Below are positions 1 through 5,435 of a DNA stretch of 5,949 bases, piece after piece (within the stretch, counting starts at the first letter, position 1; each line of letters begins with the position of its first letter). The stretch comes from an uncultured Leucobacter sp. (GTDB lineage Bacteria > Actinomycetota > Actinomycetes > Actinomycetales > Microbacteriaceae). The stretch spans positions 1 to 5,949 of the forward strand of contig CAMFIY010000185.1 of assembly GCA_945952575.1 (NCBI GenBank). Reading direction: 5' to 3'. The notes below the pieces were generated by a model, which saw only the letters and a program-made list of their open reading frames with translations, had not been told where the DNA came from and searched no databases. The translations under genes were made by a program, and so were the position numbers.

Positions 1-1337
1 ATGCCGCCCTGCTCGCCAACCGCAGCGGCGTCGTCGACCAGCTTCATCGCGGCCGGGAAAGCCCGCCGGAGCCTCGGCACGAGCCGACCGCTGTCACCTG
101 TGGTGGATCCGTACATGGCGCCGAGCACGGCGATCTTCGCCTCCTGCCGGCTCGCCACGGCCCCGCTCTCGACGATGCCGGCGTAGAGATCCTTGCCGCT
201 GCCCGCAGCGGCCATCGCGCGATCGCCCGACATCGCGGCGAGCACGCGCGGCTCGAGCTGCGCCACGTCGGCGGAGACGAGCAGCCATCCCGGATCGGCG
301 GAGAGTGCGGGCCGCAGCCGGCGCGGGATCTGCAGGGCGCCGCCCCCGCTCGACGCCCAGCGCCCGGTCACCACGCCGCCGGGAACATAGACCGGCCGAT
401 AGCGTCCGTCGCGCACCCACTCGTCGAGCCAGTGCCATCCGTTCGCCGCGAGCAGCCGGGCGAGCTTCTTGTACTCGAGCAGCGGCGGGATCGCGGGATG
501 CTCGTGCTCGGCCAGCTCCCAGCGCGACGTCGATGAGACCTCGATCCCCGCGCCGCGGAGCGAGCGCAGCAGCTTCGGCGGCGAGTCGAGGCTCGCCGCC
601 GGGTCCCCGAGCTCCCGACGCACGACCTCGCCGAGCGCCAGGAGGCCCGCGGGCTTCGCTCCGTGCGCAGGGCGCGGGCCGAGTGCTTCGCTCAGCAGCC
701 GGTCGTGCTCGTCGGCGTCCCACGGCACCCCGGCCGCGGTGAGCTCGGCGGCGACGAGCGCTCCGGCCGACTCGGCGGCGAGCAGCAGTGAGATGCGCTG
801 CGGATCCGATGCCGTCGCGACGGCGTTGCGCTGGCGTGCGAACTCGGCGAGCACGTCGGCCAGTGAGGAGGGGACGGACCTGCGCCGGGGCCCGCCCGCG
901 GGCTCGGTCTCGACCTCGAAAAGCGTCGGCGGATCCGGCTTGCGCGGTTCCTGCGCCGCCTCGGGCGGCTCCGGTGCGACGTCCCACTGCGCGGCGCGGA
1001 GCAGCGGGCTCCGTTCGCGCACGAGCGCCGAGTTCCGCAGGATCTGATGAGACAGGCGCAGATCGTGGCAGCGCTCCACCCGCACCCCTGCGGCGAGCAG
1101 CGCGGGGTAGACCGCTGCGACGTCGTTCCAGACCCAGCGCGGCGGGCGATCCGCCTCGCGCGCGGCGACGAAGGCCGGGAGCCCTCCGTCAGGGATGACG
1201 GTCGGCGCCTCTCTCAGGAGCGCGGGCTCTCCCGACGCGGTGCCGGATCCGCCGAGCTCGACCGCGAGCATCCCACCGCCGTCGCCGCGACCGATCGCGC
1301 ACCAGCGCAGGGATGGTGCGGGAGGCTCGTCGGGCAT
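1..1337 (-). CDS. PolA-like family A DNA polymerase with degenerate exonuclease domain (3' end outside window)
   Basis: The minus-strand frame starting at ATG 1337 stays open for 445 codons to the left edge, so the C-terminus is missing. The C-terminal half carries family A polymerase motifs: TGR at residues 324-326, motif A SADVAQLEPR (355-364, catalytic Asp357 and the steric-gate Glu362), and the O-helix motif RQEAK..L...YG (Arg397, Lys401, Tyr409). The palm motif C (HDE type) lies beyond the window. The N-terminal ~200 residues occupy the position of the 3'-5' exonuclease domain, but I see no DxE metal-binding motif and no YxxxD motif, so proofreading activity is doubtful. This matches the short actinobacterial proteins usually labelled 'bifunctional 3'-5' exonuclease/DNA polymerase', which are separate from the housekeeping Pol I and lack the 5' nuclease. 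An in-frame TAG 9 nt upstream of the ATG rules out an earlier start. The only Shine-Dalgarno-like GGAGG (1357-1361) is 19 nt from the ATG, so translation is probably coupled to the upstream regulator gene. Family is confident; biological role is unknown. Confidence 0.88.
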   Translation of the reverse strand, partial: MPDEPPAPSLRWCAIGRGDGGGMLAVELGGSGTASGEPALLREAPTVIPDGGLPAFVAAREADRPPRWVWNDVAAVYPALLAAGVRVERCHDLRLSHQILRNSALVRERSPLLRAAQWDVAPEPPEAAQEPRKPDPPTLFEVETEPAGGPRRRSVPSSLADVLAEFARQRNAVATASDPQRISLLLAAESAGALVAAELTAAGVPWDADEHDRLLSEALGPRPAHGAKPAGLLALGEVVRRELGDPAASLDSPPKLLRSLRGAGIEVSSTSRWELAEHEHPAIPPLLEYKKLARLLAANGWHWLDEWVRDGRYRPVYVPGGVVTGRWASSGGGALQIPRRLRPALSADPGWLLVSADVAQLEPRVLAAMSGDRAMAAAGSGKDLYAGIVESGAVASRQEAKIAVLGAMYGSTTGDSGRLVPRLRRAFPAAMKLVDDAAAVGEQGG

Positions 1338-1346
1338 GGTCCAACG

Positions 1347-2105
1347 CTAGCGCGGACCTCCGTCATCGGGACCTCGCCCGTGATCACGACCCCGCCCCCG
1401 ATCCGGTTCCGCCGTCGCCCGGACGGCGACGCAGCAGTACGCGTCGTGCGGCTCCAGGTCCGCTCGCAGCCGGCCGCAGCCGAGTCCGTGGAGCACCCCT
1501 TCCACGTAGGAGTGGTTCATGGAGCAGATCAGATCCGTGTGACTCTTCGACAGGGGCGCGAACGGGCAGTTGCGCAGGCGGACGGTCCCCTCGGCGAGCT
1601 CCGGCTCGTATCCGATCCGGGCCAACGCCGTCGCGGCGGTCGCGAGCTCGAGATCCGCATCGTCCGCCGCATCGGCGCCGTCCACCGGCGCCGTCCCGTG
1701 CAGCGAGTCGATGCCCGCTGCGCGCGCCGCGCGACCCACCGCCTCGTTCAGCGACTCGCCGACGGCGCTCCGTTCGATCGCGGTGGCGAGGATCTCGCCG
1801 GCGAGATCGTGTCTCCGCTCGGGGAGGGACACGCCGAATCGCTCGGGAGAACGGCGGTAGAGCTTTGAGGGGCGTCCGGCGCCGGGACCGGATCTCCCGC
1901 TGAGCCGGCGCAGCTCCGTCACGAGCAGGCCTTCGTCGACCATGCGTTCGAGATGGAACTTCGCCTGATGCACGGTGATGCCGGTCGCTTCGGCCGCGGC
2001 CTCACGGCTCACCGCATCAGGCCGCCCCGCGACGAACTCGTAGAGCGATCGCCGGATCGGATCCGCGAGGGCTCCGATGGCGATGATCTCGGGTGGGAGG
2101 CGCAT
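1347..2105 (-). CDS. SufR/ArsR-like winged-helix transcriptional regulator with C-terminal cysteine cluster
   Basis: The predicted 252-residue protein has an N-terminal winged helix (about residues 8-85). The helix-turn-helix is around REAAAEATGITVHQAKFHLE and is followed by a wing containing GRSGPGAGRPSKLYRR, typical of COG2345 regulators. The C-terminal sensor region has Cys180, Cys194, Cys210 and a Cys224-Cys225 pair, in the context NCPF...C..N....G......C...CC. The spacing (13, 15 and 13/14 intervening residues) resembles, but does not exactly match, the cysteine pattern of Fe-S regulators of the SufR type. An Fe-S or metal ligand set is therefore an inference. His198, His206 and His220 could also take part. 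An upstream ATG at 2138 would add 11 residues (MSIFFSIRMCD), but those codons are AT-rich and overlap the predicted operators and the divergent promoter. ATG 2105 lies 7 nt after a TAGAAT -10 element and has no Shine-Dalgarno, which fits a leaderless transcript, so I chose it. The last 20 or so residues are a charged Arg/Gly/Asp tail. It is divergent from the DoxX-like operon, which it probably represses along with itself. Confidence 0.87.
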   Translation of the reverse strand: MRLPPEIIAIGALADPIRRSLYEFVAGRPDAVSREAAAEATGITVHQAKFHLERMVDEGLLVTELRRLSGRSGPGAGRPSKLYRRSPERFGVSLPERRHDLAGEILATAIERSAVGESLNEAVGRAARAAGIDSLHGTAPVDGADAADDADLELATAATALARIGYEPELAEGTVRLRNCPFAPLSKSHTDLICSMNHSYVEGVLHGLGCGRLRADLEPHDAYCCVAVRATAEPDRGRGRDHGRGPDDGGPR

Positions 2106-2113
2106 GTCGCACA

Positions 2114-2119
2114 TTCTAA
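2114..2119 (-). promoter_or_regulatory. Predicted -10 element for a leaderless regulator transcript
   Basis: Read on the minus strand, TAGAAT (2119 to 2114) fits the actinobacterial TANNNT -10 pattern. It ends 8 nt before the ATG at 2105, leaving GTGCGAC between them, so transcription would begin at or beside the A of the start codon. No convincing -35 is visible at 16-18 nt. The element coincides with half-site 1 of the operator array, which would make it directly repressible. A second TAGAAT (2157 to 2152) could instead serve the longer ATG 2138 start, with a 12-nt leader. Confidence 0.5.
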
Positions 2120-2131
2120 TGGAGAAAAAGA

Positions 2132-2160
2132 TTGACATTAGAGAAATCGAATTCTAACGT
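2132..2160 (+). promoter_or_regulatory. Predicted sigma-70-type promoter of the DoxX-like/DUF1304/PfkB operon
   Basis: A perfect TTGACA -35 (2132-2137) is followed after exactly 17 bp by TAACGT (2155-2160), which fits the actinobacterial TANNNT -10. The expected transcription start is about 2167, giving a leader of roughly 60 nt before the ATG at 2227. The spacer contains the palindrome TTAGA-N10-TCTAA, so an occupied operator would exclude RNA polymerase. The surrounding bases are AT-rich, in sharp contrast to the flanking genes. Confidence 0.7.
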
Positions 2161-2167
2161 GTAATAA

Positions 2168-2191
2168 ATCATCCTTTAGAAAATGGATGGT
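2168..2191 (+). promoter_or_regulatory. 5'-end hairpin in the leader of the DoxX-like mRNA
   Basis: ATCATCC (2168-2174) can pair with GGATGGT (2185-2191) in the RNA, giving a 7-bp stem with one G-U pair and a 10-nt A/U-rich loop. It begins within a base or two of the predicted transcription start, a position where hairpins are known to protect mRNA 5' ends. The loop holds the fourth TTAGAA half-site. It could be a chance outcome of the operator repeat, so confidence is modest. It is not followed by a U run and is not a terminator. Confidence 0.35.
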
Positions 2192-2212
2192 CGCACCGAC
2201 ACTCATCGCACG

Positions 2213-2218
2213 AAGGAG
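2213..2218 (+). promoter_or_regulatory. Ribosome binding site of the DoxX-like gene
   Basis: AAGGAG with 8 nt to the ATG at 2227 is a strong Shine-Dalgarno and fixes that start. The regulator and PolA-like genes on the other strand have no comparable site at usable spacing. Confidence 0.85.
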
Positions 2219-2226
2219 TCGAAAAC

Positions 2227-2673
2227 ATGTCGAATCTCGCCCGCGTCCGCTCATCGAGCGCCGCCGACCCGTCCGCACCGGCGCCCCTCCCATTGCTTCG
2301 CGACGGCAACCGGTTGGCCTTCGTGCTGCTGCGCACCGTGTTCACCGTCGCCCCGATCCTCTTCGGTCTCGACAAGTTCACCAGGGTGCTCACCGACGAC
2401 TGGGAGCGCTACCTCGCTCCGTGGATGAACGATCTGATCCCGGGCGACGCGCACACCGCGATGATGATCGTCGGCGTCGTCGAGATCCTCGCCGGCGTGG
2501 TCGTCGCGCTCCTCCCGCGGTTCGGCGGGCTGCTGGTCGCCGTGTGGCTCGCAGGCATCATCGTCAGCCTCGTCGGCGTGGGCGGGTACCTCGACATCGC
2601 ACTGCGCGACTTCGGCCTGCTGGTCGGAGCCCTCGCGCTTTCGGCGCTGGCGTTCGCGCGGCGCCGCAGCTGA
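2227..2673 (+). CDS. DoxX-like small integral membrane protein
   Basis: This 148-residue protein has a short polar, Ala/Pro/Ser-rich N-terminus (1-27). It is followed by four hydrophobic segments at about residues 30-48, 78-97, 100-118 and 126-144, and a basic Arg-rich end. The first helix runs into LFGLDKFTRVLTDDWERYLAP, with a charged loop and a conserved-looking YLAPW. This resembles the first-helix and loop arrangement of DoxX-family four-helix proteins. DoxX relatives are linked to quinone or redox functions in some organisms, but this protein has no catalytic motif that would prove such a role. It is the first gene of a probable operon, lying 53 nt before the DUF1304 gene and directly behind the operator-bearing promoter. 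Membrane nature is nearly certain; DoxX assignment is likely but made by eye. Confidence 0.78.
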   Translation: MSNLARVRSSSAADPSAPAPLPLLRDGNRLAFVLLRTVFTVAPILFGLDKFTRVLTDDWERYLAPWMNDLIPGDAHTAMMIVGVVEILAGVVVALLPRFGGLLVAVWLAGIIVSLVGVGGYLDIALRDFGLLVGALALSALAFARRRS

Positions 2674-2726
2674 TCCCGGGGAGATAGTCTGGCCTCACCC
2701 GCTGACGGGAGAGAACGGAGCGTCCC

Positions 2727-3113
2727 ATGATCATCGTCGGACTGGTGCTGGCTGCGCTCGCAGCCCTCCTGCACGTCTACATCTTCTACATGGAATCGGT
2801 CGCCTGGACCGCGCCGCGCACGCGGAAGACGTTCGGGATCAGCGCCGAAGGGGCCGAAGCCACCAAGGAGCTCGCCTTCAATCAAGGCTTCTACAACCTG
2901 TTCCTCGCGATCGTCGCCGGAGTCGGGATCGTGCTCGCCCCCATCGTCGGCGGCGTCGGCCACGCCCTGGTGCTCGCCGGCGTCGGGTCCATGCTCGCGG
3001 CGGCGCTCGTGCTCTTCGTCTCGTCTCCGCGCAAGCGGCGCGCCGCTGTGACCCAGGGCGCTATCCCCCTGCTCGCGGTGCTCGCGCTCACGTTCGGATT
3101 GCTGCTCCGATGA
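2727..3113 (+). CDS. DUF1304 family membrane protein
   Basis: This 128-residue protein has four hydrophobic segments (about residues 2-22, 56-72, 77-97 and 109-127). It shows the DUF1304 pattern: a first helix containing LHVYIFYMES (His16, Tyr18, Glu23), a loop with RKTFGI, then ELAFNQGFYNLFLA (residues 48-61) opening the second helix. Length and topology match the family, whose biochemical function is not established. CGGAG (2716-2720) lies 6 nt upstream of the ATG and supports the start. Its stop codon overlaps the start of the PfkB kinase (ATGA at 3110-3113), so the two are probably translationally coupled. The internal segment SSPRKRRA is a positive cytoplasmic loop. Confidence 0.88.
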   Translation: MIIVGLVLAALAALLHVYIFYMESVAWTAPRTRKTFGISAEGAEATKELAFNQGFYNLFLAIVAGVGIVLAPIVGGVGHALVLAGVGSMLAAALVLFVSSPRKRRAAVTQGAIPLLAVLALTFGLLLR

Positions 3114-4018
3114 CGCCGGAGCGCGACGGGGCGGGGTCGTGCTCCGCCGTTGCGACCGTCGTAGGCGAGGCGATCGTCGACGTCATCCGCGCAGGAGGGG
3201 AGACCGCCCGTCGACCGGGCGGCAGCCCGCTCAACATCGCGGTCGGCCTGAGCCGGCTCGGGATTCCGACGCATCTCGTCGCTCGAATCGGCGATGATTC
3301 CGACGGCGAGCTGCTCCGAGACCATCTGCGCGCCTCGTCCGTGCACCTCGACGGAGTGCTGCCCGCGCCGCGCACCTCGACCGCTGCGGCGATGATCCGG
3401 GTCGACGGTTCGGCCGAGTACGAATTCGACATCGACTGGGATCTCCCGGACGGGCTGGGGGCCGCGGGCCGGCTGGTCCACTTCGGCTCGATCTCGGCGA
3501 CGCTCGATCCCGGTGCCGGACGCGTCGAGGAGCTGGTGAGGGGACGCGGGGCGGAAGTGCTCGCCTCCTACGATCCCAACATCCGCGTCCGGCTGATCGA
3601 GGACGCCGAGGCGACTCGATCCCGGATCGTCCGTCTGATGGCGCTCTCGGACGTCGTGAAGCTGAGCGATGAGGATGCCGAGTGGATCTTCCCCGGCTCC
3701 TCGACCGAGGACACGCTGCAGCGCATCCTCGACGGCGGCACCCGCTTCGCCGCGATCACCCGTGGGGCGGCGGGCGCGATCCTGCGCACCGCGCACGCCC
3801 GGGTCGAGATCCCGACCCTTGCCGGAGAAGTGGTCGACACCGTGGGAGCGGGGGACTCGTTCATGGCCGGGCTGCTGTTCGTCGCACTGCGCTCGGGGCT
3901 GCCCGGAGCCGCTGACGAGGAGGCCCTCCGGGCGATGGGGGAATTCGCATCCCGCTGCTCAGCGGTGACGGTCTCGCGTTCCGGCGCCGACCTGCCCTGG
4001 ATCGCCGACCTGCTCTGA
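3110..4018 (+). CDS. PfkB-family carbohydrate kinase, fructokinase-like
   Basis: This 302-residue ribokinase-fold kinase transfers phosphate from ATP to a sugar hydroxyl. Both family signatures are clear. The N-terminal one is GGSPLNIAVGLSRLG (37-51), whose glycines shape the sugar site. The C-terminal one is DTVGAGDSFMAGLL (243-256), with catalytic base Asp249 and the GAGD anion hole. DPNIR (155-159), KLSDEDAEW (184-192) and TRGAAGA (218-224) are the usual intermediate landmarks. Overall length and DPN/SDEDAE elements are closest to bacterial fructokinases, but PfkB substrates cannot be read reliably from sequence. Other ketoses or sugar acids remain possible. The start ATG overlaps the DUF1304 stop by 4 nt and has only a weak ribosome site, which points to coupling. 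Its 3' end meets a convergent xylulokinase gene with one nucleotide between stops, and a shared role in polyol/pentose metabolism is an inference from that neighbour. Confidence 0.9.
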   Translation: MTPERDGAGSCSAVATVVGEAIVDVIRAGGETARRPGGSPLNIAVGLSRLGIPTHLVARIGDDSDGELLRDHLRASSVHLDGVLPAPRTSTAAAMIRVDGSAEYEFDIDWDLPDGLGAAGRLVHFGSISATLDPGAGRVEELVRGRGAEVLASYDPNIRVRLIEDAEATRSRIVRLMALSDVVKLSDEDAEWIFPGSSTEDTLQRILDGGTRFAAITRGAAGAILRTAHARVEIPTLAGEVVDTVGAGDSFMAGLLFVALRSGLPGAADEEALRAMGEFASRCSAVTVSRSGADLPWIADLL

Positions 4019-4019
4019 C

Positions 4020-5423
4020 TCAGATCCAGGCATCGGGATAGAGGCGTTCGCGGGCGGCGAGGAACGCGCCGAAGGCCTCCTCAGCCCACCCTCCGCGTCC
4101 CGAGCCCGGTGGCAGGAGTTCGTCCCCGCCGGCAGCCGGGGCCGGGATCGGCGCACCGCGCAGCGCCGTCGCGGCCTGCCGGGCAGCGCCCAGAGCCACG
4201 TACTCGGCGGGCTCCGGCACGCGCACGGGCAGCCCGAAGATCTCGGGGGCCAGCGCGCGCACCGATCGCGACCGTGCCGCACCGCCGATCAGCGTGACCG
4301 CGCTCACGGCGATCCCGCGGGCGCGCAGGTTGTCGAGGTTCTCCGCGATCCCGCACAGCATGCCGACCACGGCGGCCCGTGCGACCGCGCCGGCCTCCAT
4401 GTTGGCGCGAGTCATCCCGATGAACGCACCCGTCGCATCGGGGAGGTTGGGTCCGCGCTCGCCGTCGAGGTAGGGGACGAGGACCGGTCCGCCGGATACG
4501 GGTGCCTCCATGGCGAGGCGATCGAACTCCTCCGGCTCGAGGCCCAGCATCCGACGGGTCGCGTCGAGCACGCGCGCCGCGTTCAGCGTGACCGCGATCG
4601 GCAGATAGCCCCCTTGCGCATCCGCGAAGCCGGCGATGGCGCCTTGCGGATCGAGCACGCGGGTCCGGGTCGAGGCGAAGACCGTTCCGCTCGTGCCGAG
4701 CGAGACCACCACTTCTCCCTCGCTCACCCCGAGCCCGAGCGCGGCGGCCGCATTGTCGCCCGCGCCGGGACTGAGGGCCGCGCCACCCCGCGTCTCGCCC
4801 ACGAGCTCGAACGGGGCGGCCACGCGCGGCAGCTCGGGCACATGACCCAGCGCCCAGTCGAGCAGTGCGAGGCGGTAGGCCTCGTCCTGCACGGAGTAGT
4901 AACCGGTTCCGGATGCATCGCTGCGGTCGGTGCTCGGAAGCCCGTTCCCGCCCCGCAGCCGATGGGTCAGCCAGTCGTGCGGAAGCAGTACCCGGTTCAC
5001 CCGGGCGGCGCGTTCGGGCAGGTTCTGCGCCAGCCAGGCGAGCTTCGTCACCGTCAGCGAGGCGACCGGCGCCATCCCCATCTCGTGCGTCCAGTAGTCG
5101 AGCCCGAAGTCGCGCAGCAGCTGCTCGGCCTGCGGTGCGCTGCGCGTGTCGTTCCAGAGCAGCGCGTCGTGCACCGGTGAGCCGGCCTCGTCCAGCGCGA
5201 TCATGCCGTGCTGCTGCCCGGCGACGCCGATCGCGAGCACGGGCTCGTCCTCGATCTCGAGCGATTCGAGCGCCCGCCACCATGCTTCGGGATCGACCGC
5301 GCTGCCCTCGGGGTGCGGCGCGGATCTGCTCCTCAGCACTTGGCCGGTGTCGGCATCGACCCAGACCGCCTTGCAGCTCTGCGTGGACGAGTCGATTCCG
5401 ACCACCTGGTTCCTCGTGCGCAC
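4020..5423 (-). CDS. xylB: Xylulokinase (FGGY family carbohydrate kinase)
   Basis: The predicted 467-residue enzyme would phosphorylate D-xylulose to D-xylulose 5-phosphate for the pentose phosphate pathway, in the cytoplasm. The N-terminal FGGY domain begins with GIDSSTQSCK (phosphate-binding, Asp11), followed by GVAGQQHGMIALD (67-79), LLWNDTRS (88-95) and LLPHDWLTHRL (146-156). SPGAGDNAAAALG (218-230) contains the catalytic Asp223, and SLGTSGTVFA (241-250) and LIGGAARS (378-385) form the ATP-binding half. Length is close to that of E. coli XylB (484). The frame extends upstream to GTG 5456, which would overlap the permease. GTG 5423 is preferred because GAGGT (5435-5431) sits 7 nt upstream, and the protein then starts just before the first conserved strand. 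GTG 5432 is a third option. It is the gene after a sugar ABC permease and probably shares its transcript. Substrate could be another ketopentose or D-ribulose-like sugar, but the motif set fits xylulokinase best. Confidence 0.87.
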   Translation of the reverse strand: MRTRNQVVGIDSSTQSCKAVWVDADTGQVLRSRSAPHPEGSAVDPEAWWRALESLEIEDEPVLAIGVAGQQHGMIALDEAGSPVHDALLWNDTRSAPQAEQLLRDFGLDYWTHEMGMAPVASLTVTKLAWLAQNLPERAARVNRVLLPHDWLTHRLRGGNGLPSTDRSDASGTGYYSVQDEAYRLALLDWALGHVPELPRVAAPFELVGETRGGAALSPGAGDNAAAALGLGVSEGEVVVSLGTSGTVFASTRTRVLDPQGAIAGFADAQGGYLPIAVTLNAARVLDATRRMLGLEPEEFDRLAMEAPVSGGPVLVPYLDGERGPNLPDATGAFIGMTRANMEAGAVARAAVVGMLCGIAENLDNLRARGIAVSAVTLIGGAARSRSVRALAPEIFGLPVRVPEPAEYVALGAARQAATALRGAPIPAPAAGGDELLPPGSGRGGWAEEAFGAFLAARERLYPDAWI

Positions 5424-5430
5424 CGGATGC

Positions 5431-5435
5431 ACCTC
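5431..5435 (-). promoter_or_regulatory. Ribosome binding site of xylB overlapping the permease stop codon
   Basis: Read on the minus strand, GAGGT (5435 to 5431) shares the GA of the permease TGA stop (5436-5434) and lies 7 nt before GTG 5423. Ribosomes finishing the permease would cover the site, so translation of the kinase is probably coupled to it. This site decides the start over GTG 5456. Confidence 0.65.

Larger units (their letters stand above)
2114..2181. promoter_or_regulatory. Operator array of four alternating TTCTAA/TTAGAA half-sites
   Basis: Four 6-bp half-sites alternate in orientation: TTCTAA (2114-2119), TTAGAG (2138-2143), TTCTAA (2152-2157) and TTAGAA (2176-2181). Start-to-start spacings are 24, 14 and 24 bp. 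The array can be read as two direct copies, 38 bp apart, of TTCTAA-N18-TTAGAR. The copies also share a C two bases before TTAGA and the run RAAAT after it. It can also be read as one central palindrome, TTAGA-N10-TCTAA (2138-2157). The central palindrome fills the gap between the -35 and -10 of the rightward promoter, and half-site 1 covers the predicted leftward -10. Winged-helix dimers of the ArsR/SufR kind bind inverted repeats, so the divergent regulator is the natural ligand. The half-sites are seen directly; the binding is inferred. Confidence 0.6.

Noticed and set aside
94..987. Long minus-strand open frame of 297 codons, extremely Arg/Ala-rich
   Set aside because: It is an out-of-frame shadow of the PolA-like gene, which reads through the whole region in another frame with recognisable polymerase motifs.
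1047..1868. Plus-strand open frame of 273 codons crossing the regulator/polymerase junction
   Set aside because: Composition is Arg-rich and motif-free, it lies antisense to two recognisable genes, and high GC makes such frames common.
2685..2690. TAGTCT considered as a -10 for an internal promoter ahead of DUF1304
   Set aside because: No -35-like sequence at 16-18 nt upstream, and the 53-nt gap is compatible with cotranscription.
2698..2709. Small CCCG-CTGA-CGGG hairpin between the DoxX-like and DUF1304 genes, considered as a terminator
   Set aside because: Only a 4-bp stem and no T run; it would not terminate, and the genes look like one operon.
2891..3796. Minus-strand open frame of 301 codons opposite DUF1304 and the PfkB kinase
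   Set aside because: No motifs; the plus strand encodes clear family signatures across the same bases.
4081..5283. Minus-strand open frame of 400 codons in a second frame within xylB
   Set aside because: Shadow frame dominated by Arg, Ala and Gly; the xylulokinase frame carries the FGGY motifs.
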